Notes: generated by a model not told the origin, from the sequence alone. Shown: positions 1 to 6,167, numbered from the stretch's first letter. The stretch is DNA of 6,430 nt from Hyphomicrobiales bacterium (GCA_003151375.1 PLXI01000026.1:4015-10444), one strand, 5' to 3'. Numbers and translations: made by a program.

Positions 1-132
1 ATGAAGGGCAGGGCGGCTCTGGCTTATTGGTCAGCCTTTCAATCCACCAAGCGCTATATCAAGCAAACGCCTGCGCTGTGGAATGCCTATAGCAAATTGC
101 GTGGGGCTTTTGGGGCGCGCAAAGCTGGCTAA
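1..132 (+). CDS. C-terminal end of an upstream gene (5' partial), unidentified
   Basis: Frame 1 is open from the first base and stops at TAA 130-132, giving 43 residues that end in ...GAFGARKAG. The ATG at position 1 is probably internal, because the open frame runs off the left edge. The peptide is basic and aromatic (AYW, KRY, LWNAY), as is common at the C-termini of bacterial glycosyltransferases and other polysaccharide enzymes. That is only a resemblance, and no domain is visible. The stop lies four bases before the ATG of the following glycosyltransferase on the same strand, so the two are very likely co-transcribed and possibly translationally coupled. The family cannot be named from this fragment. 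Confidence 0.6.
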   Translation: MKGRAALAYWSAFQSTKRYIKQTPALWNAYSKLRGAFGARKAG

Positions 133-136
133 GGTA

Positions 137-1048
137 ATGATTAAGAAGCCTATCAAAAAAGCCAAATCAAAAATCGCTGTTGTGATTGCAACGCGCGGAC
201 GACCCGATATTGTTGCAGCGACAGTGAAGCGCTTGTTGGGTCAAAGCCTGGTGCCGGATCATATCTATGTCATTGGCTCACAGGCCAGCGACATTGCCAT
301 GCTCAAACCAATTAAAGGCAAGCTCACAACTTTGGTCGGGCGTGTTGGTTCTGCACATCAGCGTAATGATGGCCTGGCCTTGACGGGCAAGCGTTATGAC
401 ATCATCGTTTTCTTCGATGATGATTTCATCCCATCGCATTACTGGATTGAGCGCATGGCCGAAGTGTTTGACACCAAAGGTGATGTGATTGGCCTTAGCG
501 GTATTATTTTGGATGATGGCACCAAAACCGCAGGCATCAGTGTTTCTGATGCAGATGCTATTGTGGAACGCCAAGACCGCGAAGTTGCAGCGACGCATAA
601 GGTTTCAAACAGCTTTGCCCATGGCGGCAATGTGGGTTGCAACATGGCGTATCGCAATTCAGCCATCGGCAGTATTCGCTTTGATGAGAACTTGCCGCGT
701 TATGCGTGGCTTGAGGATTCCGATTTCCGCGCACAGGTGGAGCGCAAAGGTAATTTTGCGCGCGCGTCGGATTTATGGGGCGTGCATCTGGGGCATAAAC
801 ATGGGCGCAGCAGTGGCGTGACACTCGGCTATGCCCAAATCGCCAATTCGGTTTATCTGGCGCGTAAGGGCACGGTGCCTAAGAGTTATATAGCGCGAAT
901 GCTGATCAGGAACTTTGCAGCCAATGCACTGAAATCACTGAAGCCAGAGCCTTATGTGGACCGCCGTGGGCGGCTGAAGGGCAATCTCACAGCGCTCAGG
1001 GATCTGCTGCGTGGGAAATTATCACCGAAGCGTATTTTGGAGATGTGA
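137..1048 (+). CDS. Family 2 glycosyltransferase (GT-A fold)
   Basis: Predicted cytoplasmic enzyme of 303 residues that transfers a sugar from a nucleotide-sugar donor, most likely during surface polysaccharide assembly. The N-terminus has the GT2 opening strand IAVVIATRGRPD (about residues 13-24), followed by GSAHQRN (about 71-77), which resembles the conserved nucleotide-binding RN of this family. The triple aspartate at 94-96 in FFDDDF is the DXD-type metal and nucleotide-sugar site. WLEDSDF has E193-D194, the usual ED catalytic-base motif. No membrane segment is apparent. The start at 137 is preferred over an in-frame ATG at 83, because the extra 18 residues would overlap the upstream gene by 50 bases and do not look like GT2 sequence. 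Its Shine-Dalgarno (AAGG 131-134) is only two bases from the ATG, which fits coupling to the preceding stop. The acceptor and sugar cannot be told from sequence. Confidence 0.88.
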   Translation: MIKKPIKKAKSKIAVVIATRGRPDIVAATVKRLLGQSLVPDHIYVIGSQASDIAMLKPIKGKLTTLVGRVGSAHQRNDGLALTGKRYDIIVFFDDDFIPSHYWIERMAEVFDTKGDVIGLSGIILDDGTKTAGISVSDADAIVERQDREVAATHKVSNSFAHGGNVGCNMAYRNSAIGSIRFDENLPRYAWLEDSDFRAQVERKGNFARASDLWGVHLGHKHGRSSGVTLGYAQIANSVYLARKGTVPKSYIARMLIRNFAANALKSLKPEPYVDRRGRLKGNLTALRDLLRGKLSPKRILEM

Positions 1049-1053
1049 CTGGC

Positions 1054-1518
1054 TTAGCTTGTAACATCCGCCATGCATTTCGCGGCACCGGTGGATTTAT
1101 AAGTGCCGCTATAGATTGGTGTTGATCCTTCACGGCTTTCAAAATCAAATTTCTTATCGCCTAAACCGATAAGCAATGTGTTTTGATCTTTTTCATCCTT
1201 ACTTTGCTCAATTTGCAATTTCAATTTTGTGGTGCCCCACTTACCATGGCCTTGGAGGATTTCTTCGTTGGCGTGAATGGTCAAAAAGCGAAAAAGTGTT
1301 TCGCCACAACCGCCTTTGTCATCAACGCTGACACCGCAGAAATCTTTGCCACAGGCTGCTATATCGACAGTCTTGTAGAGAATGCCTTTGCTGGAATAAT
1401 GCGGCTTATCTTCGCTATTGATCCAGCGGCCAAAAAAGGGTGACGTATCGGCCATGGCCACAGTGCTGCCACCAAGGGCAGCTGTGATAAAGGTGACATG
1501 CAAGATAATTTTGTTCAT
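1054..1518 (-). CDS. Small secreted protein, DUF2147-like
   Basis: A 154-residue protein with a signal peptide: a basic MNK start, a hydrophobic stretch to about residue 20 and an AMA|D cleavage site after residue 23. It therefore probably acts in the periplasm. The mature part starts FFGRW and continues to VDIAACGKDFCGV (about 51-63), resembling the DUF2147 pattern of a GxW start followed by an IxxCxxxLCG-type segment. Four cysteines (C56, C61, C71, C148) could form two disulfides. The function of DUF2147 proteins is not established. The start is well supported by GGAGG (bases 1524-1528, minus strand) five bases before the ATG. It ends five bases from the convergent glycosyltransferase gene, and its 5' end faces the DUF2306 gene. 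The family assignment is moderate; it could be another small lipocalin-like family. Confidence 0.75.
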   Translation of the reverse strand: MNKIILHVTFITAALGGSTVAMADTSPFFGRWINSEDKPHYSSKGILYKTVDIAACGKDFCGVSVDDKGGCGETLFRFLTIHANEEILQGHGKWGTTKLKLQIEQSKDEKDQNTLLIGLGDKKFDFESREGSTPIYSGTYKSTGAAKCMADVTS

Positions 1519-1523
1519 GAATT

Positions 1524-1528
1524 CCTCC
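1524..1528 (-). promoter_or_regulatory. Strong ribosome binding site of the DUF2147-like gene
   Basis: On the minus strand GGAGG is followed by AATTC and then ATG, a near-consensus Shine-Dalgarno with five-base spacing. It fixes the start at 1518. It also lies inside the longer reading of the divergent DUF2306 frame (from 1498), which argues that the shorter start at 1555 is used there. Confidence 0.75.
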
Positions 1529-1554
1529 GTGCTCCCAGAAGCTCTCGCAGCTTC

Positions 1555-2184
1555 ATGGCAATTTGGCGGCTCGTCAAGTGGGTGGGGCTTGCGGTGTTGA
1601 TCTTATTTATTCTGTCCACTGCTGTGCGCGCGATGTGGGAGGCTTATGACAATGAGCGTTTCCCCGAAGCTTTGCTGGTGAAGGTTGAGCTGTTGCCGGT
1701 GATCTTTCCGGTTCACATGCTGGCCGGAGGCTTGGCTTTGTTGCTTGTGCCTTGCGCATACTTTTTTCGCGGTACGCGTTATCATAAATGGTTAGGGCGC
1801 TTGGCGGCGACTGATGTGATTGTGGCTGGGATTACGGCCATTCCGGTGGCTTTGACGGCACCGGTGACACCCATGACTGCGGCTGGGTTTTCAACACAAG
1901 GTCTCGTGTGGTTAGCCCTTATTGCCAAAGGCATTTGGCACATCAAGAGACGTGAGATTGCGGCACATCGCAACGCCATGCTGATGATGGCGGCGGTAAC
2001 CTCTGGTGCAATGTTCTTTCGGATCTATCTGGCGCTTTGGGCGATATTTGGAACTGCTTCAGGCTTTAAAATTTTCTATGCCAGTGATTCATGGATAGCT
2101 TGGGTTTTACCGCTGGGCGTTATGATTTTTATTATTCGCCCATACCCTTTTGCAAAGCGCGGATACGCTGAGCCAGTGAGATAA
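1555..2184 (+). CDS. DUF2306 family integral membrane protein
   Basis: A 209-residue hydrophobic protein with about six membrane segments, near residues 8-27, 46-68, 83-103, 112-128, 142-165 and 179-194. Conserved-looking landmarks of DUF2306 are PVHMLAGGLAL (His54), RYHKWLGR (His77) and AAHRNAM (His138), each beside a helix. Regularly placed histidines in a multi-helix protein suggest heme or metal binding, but this is inference; the family has no assigned function that I know of. An in-frame ATG at 1498, preceded by AAGGTG, would give 228 residues but would run 21 bases into the 5' end of the divergent DUF2147-like gene and over its Shine-Dalgarno. The ATG at 1555 is chosen for that reason, although its own ribosome site is weak. 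A GATAAT at 1504-1509 could be the -10 element. The 3' end overlaps the convergent coiled-coil gene by 53 bases. Confidence 0.8.
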   Translation: MAIWRLVKWVGLAVLILFILSTAVRAMWEAYDNERFPEALLVKVELLPVIFPVHMLAGGLALLLVPCAYFFRGTRYHKWLGRLAATDVIVAGITAIPVALTAPVTPMTAAGFSTQGLVWLALIAKGIWHIKRREIAAHRNAMLMMAAVTSGAMFFRIYLALWAIFGTASGFKIFYASDSWIAWVLPLGVMIFIIRPYPFAKRGYAEPVR

Positions 2185-3046
2185 CATTGCCGCCTAAGCG
2201 TTGGCGTTTGGCTGGAGGTGGGTTTTGCGCGATTTCAGTTTTACCCAGGCCCAACATATCATCCAATAATTTCAATTCTCGCTCCATATCATCAGACAAG
2301 CGCTGCGCTTCGTCGATTTTGTCGGAAAGCGCTTGATTGGGTTGCGGGGCCGTTGATTCTTGCACTTCGGGCAGCTGTTGAACCACCGGTGCTTCATCGT
2401 TGCTGCGTTTCATGTCAGCGGTAATCGCGGTGATTTCTGCGACGCGTTGGCGCAAGACGGCTTGCGTGTGGATTTCAGACATTGCAGGCACAGGTGCTGA
2501 GGCAACATTGCGCAGATCATCAGAGAGATCATTGAAGGCTTGCTGCTTGTCATGCATCGAAGCGCTGACCTTACGGAAAGCATTTTGCAAACGAGTCGTT
2601 TCTGCTTCAGTGATGCTGGCTTGGGCATTTTGGGATTCAATGGTTTTATAGGCGGCGGAAAGTTCAGCGCGGTGAACATCAATCTGTGCTTCGAGATTGG
2701 CATTTTCCTGATCTTTGCGGCGGAGTTGCTCATCCCTTCGGGCGATTTCTTCAACCAAGCCCTGAACACGGTTGCGGTTACGTGAAACCTCCGCCATTTG
2801 CTCAGCCATGCGCATTTTGATGTCCTCTAACCGCAAATCCAGTTTGCGGGCCATCAAGGCATGTTCAGCGCGAAGTTTGTCACGTTCTGCCTGTGCATCA
2901 AGAACTTCAATAGGGGTGTGGCGCGCGGTGCGTTTGGCGGCAGCTGATACAGCCATGCCCCAAAAGAAACGCCCAAATAGAAGAACCACCACAAAGGTTA
3001 GCGCAGAACCAAGTGCTAAAACCATAAGCGTCTCGATTTGAGACAT
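2132..3046 (-). CDS. Membrane-anchored coiled-coil protein of unknown function
   Basis: A 304-residue protein with one N-terminal membrane helix (about residues 6-30) and a basic stop-transfer stretch (AAAKRTARH). A long charged heptad-rich region follows (about 52-182), including MAEQMAEVSRNRNRVQ at about 80-95. A proline- and glutamine-rich linker lies near 218-237, and a second short coiled coil at about 240-268 leads to a C-terminal amphipathic stretch, NVISLAQRIRALQ. The topology suggests a long cytoplasmic rod tethered to the inner membrane. I recognise it as resembling hypothetical proteins of Hyphomicrobiales that begin MSQIETLMVLALG, but I know no function. The start is uncertain: in-frame ATG 3112 or TTG 3145 would add 22 or 33 residues and a second hydrophobic stretch. 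GGTGG lies a few bases before the 3046 ATG. The 3' end overlaps the DUF2306 gene. Confidence 0.75.
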   Translation of the reverse strand: MSQIETLMVLALGSALTFVVVLLFGRFFWGMAVSAAAKRTARHTPIEVLDAQAERDKLRAEHALMARKLDLRLEDIKMRMAEQMAEVSRNRNRVQGLVEEIARRDEQLRRKDQENANLEAQIDVHRAELSAAYKTIESQNAQASITEAETTRLQNAFRKVSASMHDKQQAFNDLSDDLRNVASAPVPAMSEIHTQAVLRQRVAEITAITADMKRSNDEAPVVQQLPEVQESTAPQPNQALSDKIDEAQRLSDDMERELKLLDDMLGLGKTEIAQNPPPAKRQRLGGNVISLAQRIRALQKGMGE

Positions 3047-3161
3047 GACACCACCCACAAATGCCCCAACCGGGGTTAAGACCAAGAATGCAACTGGCAA
3101 TGCAATTTGCATTCCATGCCTGGAGGATAGCAGTATATCCCACAAGTGGCGACAGACGTGG

Positions 3162-3176
3162 TTACTATAATGTTAA
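3162..3176 (-). promoter_or_regulatory. Possible promoter with near-match CtrA box upstream of the coiled-coil gene
   Basis: This lies in the 163-base gap between eipA and the coiled-coil gene. The minus strand reads TTAA-CATTATA-GTAA, one mismatch from the CtrA box TTAA-N7-TTAA. It overlaps a TATAGT that would serve as a -10 element (3164-3169). I see no convincing -35 at the right distance. If real, transcription would start near 3157 and leave a leader of about 110 bases to the ATG at 3046, or about 45 bases to the alternative ATG at 3112. This is suggestive only. Confidence 0.25.
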
Positions 3177-3209
3177 TTTATTTTTGGTGAGGCAGCGCCG
3201 CTTTGGAAA

Positions 3210-3803
3210 TCAGAACGGGTTCCAAGTAGCTTGCGGGGTATATTTCAGATAGCCAAGGTTGGCCCCAAGTCTTACGCCCACGCCGGTGCGAATAGGAGCC
3301 AGGGTAATGTTATCTTTGCGCTGAAAGTTCACGCCAAGCCCACCGATGAAATAAGCTGCACCCTCAACACCAGCGAAGCGGGCGTATAGGTCACGTGGAT
3401 TTTGCGAATTATAGACCAACGTCAGCGTGCGGCTGCCATTGCCGCCAAAGTCCCAGCCGACGGAAGGGCCTTGCCAGTAAATCTTCCGTCTGGTGCCGTT
3501 CTTGTAATAAATGGTGCCTTGGCCATAACGCAAGCCGCCGATGATGGCGCCAGCACCTTCTTCACCCACAATATAGGCCGTTGGTTGGCCTTGTTGGCGG
3601 AAGACAAATTCAACCGCTTCGGCCAGTCCACGCGTGGTATTGCCGAAGAACTGGTGGCCTGAAGCGATAATTTCTTCAGATGTGAAAGTGCTAGAAGATT
3701 GCGCCTTTGAAATGCTGGCGGTGTTGACTTGCTGGTCGGCCTTGGCCTGGATGGGCAAAGCGAAAACAGTGGCCAATGCAATTGCGATAAACGTCTTATA
3801 CAT
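3210..3803 (-). CDS. eipA: EipA family periplasmic envelope-integrity protein (DUF1134)
   Basis: A 197-residue exported protein. Its signal peptide (MYKTF, hydrophobic core, AKA|D cleavage after residue 22) leads to a polar linker and then the DUF1134 domain from about residue 40 to the end. Characteristic glycine-rich beta segments are EEGAGAIIGGLRYGQG (81-96), WQGPSVGWDFGGNGS (110-124), GVEGAAYFIGGLGVNFQ (145-161) and the terminal GVGVRLGANLGYLKYT stretch. In Brucella, EipA is described as a soluble periplasmic eight-stranded barrel that is activated by CtrA, supports envelope stress resistance and becomes essential when O-polysaccharide synthesis is lost. The ATG at 3803 is chosen over one at 3815 because TGAGG sits six bases before 3803 and overlaps the 3815 codon. 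Its neighbours are cysQ and chpT, consistent with the eipA-chpT proximity I recall in Brucella. No molecular activity is known. Confidence 0.88.
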   Translation of the reverse strand: MYKTFIAIALATVFALPIQAKADQQVNTASISKAQSSSTFTSEEIIASGHQFFGNTTRGLAEAVEFVFRQQGQPTAYIVGEEGAGAIIGGLRYGQGTIYYKNGTRRKIYWQGPSVGWDFGGNGSRTLTLVYNSQNPRDLYARFAGVEGAAYFIGGLGVNFQRKDNITLAPIRTGVGVRLGANLGYLKYTPQATWNPF

Positions 3804-3809
3804 GGGGAG

Positions 3810-3813
3810 CCTC
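3810..3813 (-). promoter_or_regulatory. Ribosome binding site deciding the eipA start
   Basis: On the minus strand GAGG is followed by CTCCCC and then the ATG at 3803. The same bases overlap the in-frame ATG at 3815, which has no purine-rich site of its own, so translation is more likely from 3803. Removing the first four residues of the longer reading also gives a more normal signal peptide. Confidence 0.6.
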
Positions 3814-3865
3814 ATTCAAATGGAGCCCTTCATGTGCCGTATAACTGCGGCCTAAGCGGGGCAAA

Positions 3866-3893
3866 ATTCTATTCAGCTTCAAATTTGACACAA
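3866..3893 (-). promoter_or_regulatory. Candidate sigma-70-type promoter of eipA
   Basis: Reading the minus strand, TTGTGT (3888-3893) and TAGAAT (3866-3871) are 16 bases apart, about 63 bases upstream of the eipA ATG at the -10. The -10 matches five of six consensus bases and the -35 is weaker. A TCAAATTTGA palindrome (3879-3888) lies in the spacer. A single CtrA-like half-site, TTAACC, is just upstream on the minus strand (3909-3914), without a good partner half. The gap between cysQ and eipA is 122 bases, so eipA could also be read from the cysQ transcript. Confidence 0.35.
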
Positions 3894-3925
3894 AAGCGAT
3901 TTCAACTTGGTTAATGAAGCGGAAA

Positions 3926-4696
3926 TTATGCGCCTTTGGCAATGAATGCCCCGTTGGCGAAACCGTCTTTGCCATAGGGGAAGGGCGTGCCGTCAGATTG
4001 GGTCAGGCTGCCGCCTGCTGCCAGCAATACGGCATGGCCGGCCGCTATGTCCCATTCCATGGTGCGGCCAAAGCGAGGGTATAGATCAGCAACACCTTCA
4101 GCCAGACGGCAGAATTTGAGTGATGAGCCGGCATTGCTGAGACCTGCTGGCTTTTGAGCTTCAATATATGCCTTGGTTTCAGCATCCAGATGCGACCTGC
4201 TTGCCAAAACGATGGGGCCTTCAGGCGGGCAGGCACGTGCTTTTATGGGAGCGAAGCTCAGTTCAGGTGTGCTGGCTTTTGAAGCGCCATGTCCAAGCTG
4301 ACCTGCGAAGATTTGCCCCAGGGCAGGCGCATAAACAACGCCCATGACGGGTATACCCTTATGGATCAGGCCAATGTTGACCGTAAATTCGCCGTTGCGG
4401 GAAATGAACTCCTTGGTTCCATCCAATGGATCAACCAGAAAGAACGTCTCACCAATGGCCACTTTATGGCCAGCGCTGAATTCTTCTTCGGAAACCACGG
4501 GGATCTGCGGAAAATAACGTTTGAGGCCAGCGAGGATAATTATTTCTGCCGCCACATCGGCTTCGGTGACGGGCGAGGCATCTGACTTTTGGCTAACGGA
4601 AAAGTCTTTTCCATAAACTTTCATGATGGCCTGGCCAGCTTCAAGGGCCAAGTTTACCAAGCTGGAAAGATCAGTGCTTGTGAGATGTAAATCCAT
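3926..4696 (-). CDS. cysQ: 3'(2'),5'-bisphosphate nucleotidase CysQ
   Basis: A cytoplasmic, inositol-monophosphatase-fold enzyme of 256 residues, normal for CysQ. It converts adenosine 3',5'-bisphosphate (PAP), made during PAPS-dependent sulfate assimilation and other sulfotransfer, to AMP and phosphate, relieving PAP toxicity. Visible motifs in order are SPVTEAD (41-47); the metal ligand Glu in VVSEEE (E70); VDPLDGTKEF with D89 and D92 (88-97), the signature of the lithium-sensitive Mg-dependent phosphatases; and EWDIAAGHAVLLAAGG with D216 (214-229), the second family signature. The residues needed for two- or three-metal catalysis are present. Related inositol phosphatases share these signatures, but the spacing and the TKEF context favour CysQ. 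It sits between eipA and the divergent chpT, and its link to them may be positional only. The ribosome site AAAGG is five bases before the ATG, inside a small hairpin. Confidence 0.93.
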   Translation of the reverse strand: MDLHLTSTDLSSLVNLALEAGQAIMKVYGKDFSVSQKSDASPVTEADVAAEIIILAGLKRYFPQIPVVSEEEFSAGHKVAIGETFFLVDPLDGTKEFISRNGEFTVNIGLIHKGIPVMGVVYAPALGQIFAGQLGHGASKASTPELSFAPIKARACPPEGPIVLASRSHLDAETKAYIEAQKPAGLSNAGSSLKFCRLAEGVADLYPRFGRTMEWDIAAGHAVLLAAGGSLTQSDGTPFPYGKDGFANGAFIAKGA

Positions 4697-4711
4697 AGCC
4701 GCCTTTCGGCT
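4697..4711 (-). promoter_or_regulatory. Small hairpin presenting the cysQ Shine-Dalgarno
   Basis: On the minus strand AGCCG-AAAGG-CGGCT is directly followed by the cysQ ATG. The five-base arms pair perfectly, placing the AAAGG ribosome site in the loop and the start codon at the foot of the stem. The stem is short but G+C-rich. Whether it forms or modulates initiation cannot be told from sequence. Confidence 0.35.
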
Positions 4712-4784
4712 GCAGATGTGCTATTTGTCAATGGGTTCTTAAGCTTGAACTTTGATAAAGAGGCTAACGAATCATACTTCCGCT

Positions 4785-4790
4785 GAGGGG
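4785..4790 (+). promoter_or_regulatory. Ribosome binding site deciding the chpT start
   Basis: GAGGGG lies six bases before the ATG at 4797. The frame is open upstream to a TTG at 4752, but that codon has no comparable site and its extension is not like ChpT sequence. The start at 4797 is therefore favoured. Confidence 0.7.
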
Positions 4791-4796
4791 CTTTGC

Positions 4797-5450
4797 ATGA
4801 CACTGACACGTTTGACTGATCTTGATTTGGCGGCACTGCTGTGTTCGCGCGTGTGCCACGATGTTATTTCTCCGGTTGGGGCCATCGCCAACGGATTGGA
4901 ATTGATGGATGACCCAGATACTGATGCTGAAATGAAAGCCACAGCCTTGGAAATGGTGAAATCCTCGGCCCGCACCGCTACTGCAAAGTTGAAATTTTGC
5001 CGCATCGCGTTTGGTGCCTCTGGCTCTGCTGGTGCGCTGATCGATTTGAATGAGGCTGGCGAAGTCGCCCGCTCTTTTATGGGTGATGATAAAGCCAAAC
5101 TTGAATGGAATGTGCCGCATGAAAACCGCCCCAAGCAGGAAGTGAAATTGTTGCTCAACATGTTGTTGATGGCGATTACTGGCATTCCACGCGGTGGCGT
5201 GGTTACCGTTTCAGTTGTTGGCCGTGACTTATCCATCCATGCCAAGGGAGAGCGCGCCAAGATCAACGAAAGCCTCGCTGCTTCGTTGAATGGCACAGCA
5301 GATCTTGCGACATTGGATGCGCGTTTGGTGCAGCCTTACTATTGCCGCTTGCTTGCTGAAGCCGCTGGCTTGGAACTTTCCATGGCTATGGCGGCGGATG
5401 ATATAGTGGCGGTTATCGCTAAACCCAAATATAAAACCGCTGTCGCCTAA
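4797..5450 (+). CDS. chpT: Histidine phosphotransferase ChpT
   Basis: A cytoplasmic phosphotransfer protein of 217 residues. In alphaproteobacteria ChpT receives phosphate from the CckA receiver domain and passes it to CtrA and CpdR, controlling cell-cycle-dependent transcription and proteolysis. The N-terminal DHp-like helical hairpin carries LLCSRVCHDVISPVGAIANGLELM (about 14-37); H21 in the CHD motif is the predicted phospho-accepting histidine, followed by the typical P and N positions. A second helix with KSSARTATAKLKFCRIAFG (about 58-76) completes the hairpin. The remainder (about 83-210) matches the degenerate ATPase-like domain of ChpT (HPTransfase C-terminal family), without recognisable ATP-binding N, G1 or G2 boxes, as expected. 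It is divergent from cysQ across a 100-base gap and one base from the convergent peptidase gene. The upstream gap holds no perfect CtrA box. A GAATC (GANTC, CcrM-type) site is at 4769-4773. Confidence 0.93.
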   Translation: MTLTRLTDLDLAALLCSRVCHDVISPVGAIANGLELMDDPDTDAEMKATALEMVKSSARTATAKLKFCRIAFGASGSAGALIDLNEAGEVARSFMGDDKAKLEWNVPHENRPKQEVKLLLNMLLMAITGIPRGGVVTVSVVGRDLSIHAKGERAKINESLAASLNGTADLATLDARLVQPYYCRLLAEAAGLELSMAMAADDIVAVIAKPKYKTAVA

Positions 5451-5451
5451 A

Positions 5452-6156
5452 TTACTTCACTGAGCGGCGGGCGTTCAGGTTCAAAAAATCCGGCAAGAAT
5501 GAACGTGCGCGCGTGGACACCATGAGCGGTGTTGTGGATTTTTGCAGGCTGACCCACTGTTTGGCAGTGGCCTGCGATTGGCGCTTCAAGAAGATGTATC
5601 CGGTTTCGTCCCAGCGCAAAATTTCGGCGCGGCGATTATCTAAGATATAGTCGCCCTTGTCTGTTGGGATGGTGAGCACAAGATGGCCTTCGCCGGTTTC
5701 AGTCAACACCACCGTAAGCAATAACATTTCGGGCTTGATGCCGAGTTCGGCCAGATAGCGCTTTTTGAGCAGCGTATAGCTGTTGCAATCGCCAGCCGTG
5801 ACTGGATAGTTCCAATATTGCACCACGCCATATTGGTCTGGTGTTGAAAGTGGTTGGACGGTGTTGTTGACGGTGGAATTGACATTGTTGATCAAGTTCC
5901 ACAGGTCTGTGTCGAGCACAAGCGGGCCGAATTTTCCGCCTGAGAATTGGCATTCCTGTTCGCCACGGGCGCAAAAATCAACATAGCCAATAGGCGGAAG
6001 GGTGTTGCCGTGGAGATCGGCATTGGCATGGCCAGATGCCGGTCCTTCGAACTTGCTCATATTGTATTGTGTGGGCGGTGTTTCAGCCACAGCAAAGTTC
6101 GAAGCGCAAATACCCAGCCCCAAACTCAATAACGCAACTTTGACCCAGCTCACCAT
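5452..6156 (-). CDS. Exported transglutaminase-like cysteine peptidase (BTLCP, LapG-related family)
   Basis: A 234-residue protein with a signal peptide (hydrophobic core about 5-20, AVA|E cleavage after residue 24), hence periplasmic or exported. It matches the bacterial transglutaminase-like cysteine proteinase family (DUF920, peptidase family C93). Visible landmarks are LWNLINNVNSTVNNTVQP (about 85-102), the conserved VN..VN helix; YWNYP then GDCNSYTLLKKRYL with catalytic C124; GEGHLVL with H158; and DYILDNRR with D173, completing a Cys-His-Asp triad. LapG of this family cuts the N-terminus of large adhesins in the periplasm, but no LapD or adhesin gene is in view, so the substrate is unknown. 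The ATG at 6156 lacks a Shine-Dalgarno; an in-frame stop 16-18 bases upstream limits alternatives. The upstream region carries two perfect CtrA boxes. Its stop is one base from the chpT stop, with no terminator hairpin between. Confidence 0.88.
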   Translation of the reverse strand: MVSWVKVALLSLGLGICASNFAVAETPPTQYNMSKFEGPASGHANADLHGNTLPPIGYVDFCARGEQECQFSGGKFGPLVLDTDLWNLINNVNSTVNNTVQPLSTPDQYGVVQYWNYPVTAGDCNSYTLLKKRYLAELGIKPEMLLLTVVLTETGEGHLVLTIPTDKGDYILDNRRAEILRWDETGYIFLKRQSQATAKQWVSLQKSTTPLMVSTRARSFLPDFLNLNARRSVK

Positions 6157-6167
6157 TGGGTAAAAGT

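Noticed and set aside
489..824. Open frames on both strands inside the glycosyltransferase gene (plus 489-821, minus 558-824 and others).
   Set aside because: They are shadows of a well-supported GT2 frame. Their translations are low-complexity or basic with no family resemblance, and none has a convincing ribosome site.
1042..1068. Inverted repeat GATGT/ACATC spanning the convergent stops of the glycosyltransferase and DUF2147-like genes, considered as a bidirectional terminator.
   Set aside because: The stem is only five A+T-containing pairs with a 17-base loop and no T-run, so it is unlikely to terminate.
2410..2769. A 119-codon open frame on the minus strand inside the coiled-coil gene.
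   Set aside because: It is a shifted frame of the same coding strand. The coiled-coil frame has clear heptad character and membrane anchor, whereas this one has no domain features.
3203..3225. TTGGAA/TTCCAA inverted repeat at the end of eipA, considered as a terminator.
   Set aside because: Six weak pairs with an 11-base loop, mostly inside the coding sequence, and no T-run immediately after it on the minus strand.
3909..3925. TTAACC half-site upstream of eipA, considered as a CtrA box because eipA is CtrA-activated in Brucella.
   Set aside because: The partner half on either side matches only two of four bases, so it is not a supportable full box, although a degenerate site cannot be excluded.
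4726..4731. Perfect TTGACA on the minus strand upstream of cysQ, considered as a -35 element.
   Set aside because: No acceptable -10 hexamer occurs 15-19 bases downstream; that position falls in the G+C-rich ribosome-site hairpin.
4752..4796. TTG start at 4752 adding 15 residues to ChpT.
   Set aside because: It has no ribosome site, and the ATG at 4797 has GAGGGG at ideal spacing and begins a normal ChpT N-terminus.
4772..5296. A 174-codon open frame antisense to chpT.
   Set aside because: It lies wholly opposite the strongly recognised ChpT sequence. Its translation is serine- and alanine-rich without recognisable motifs, typical of an antisense shadow.
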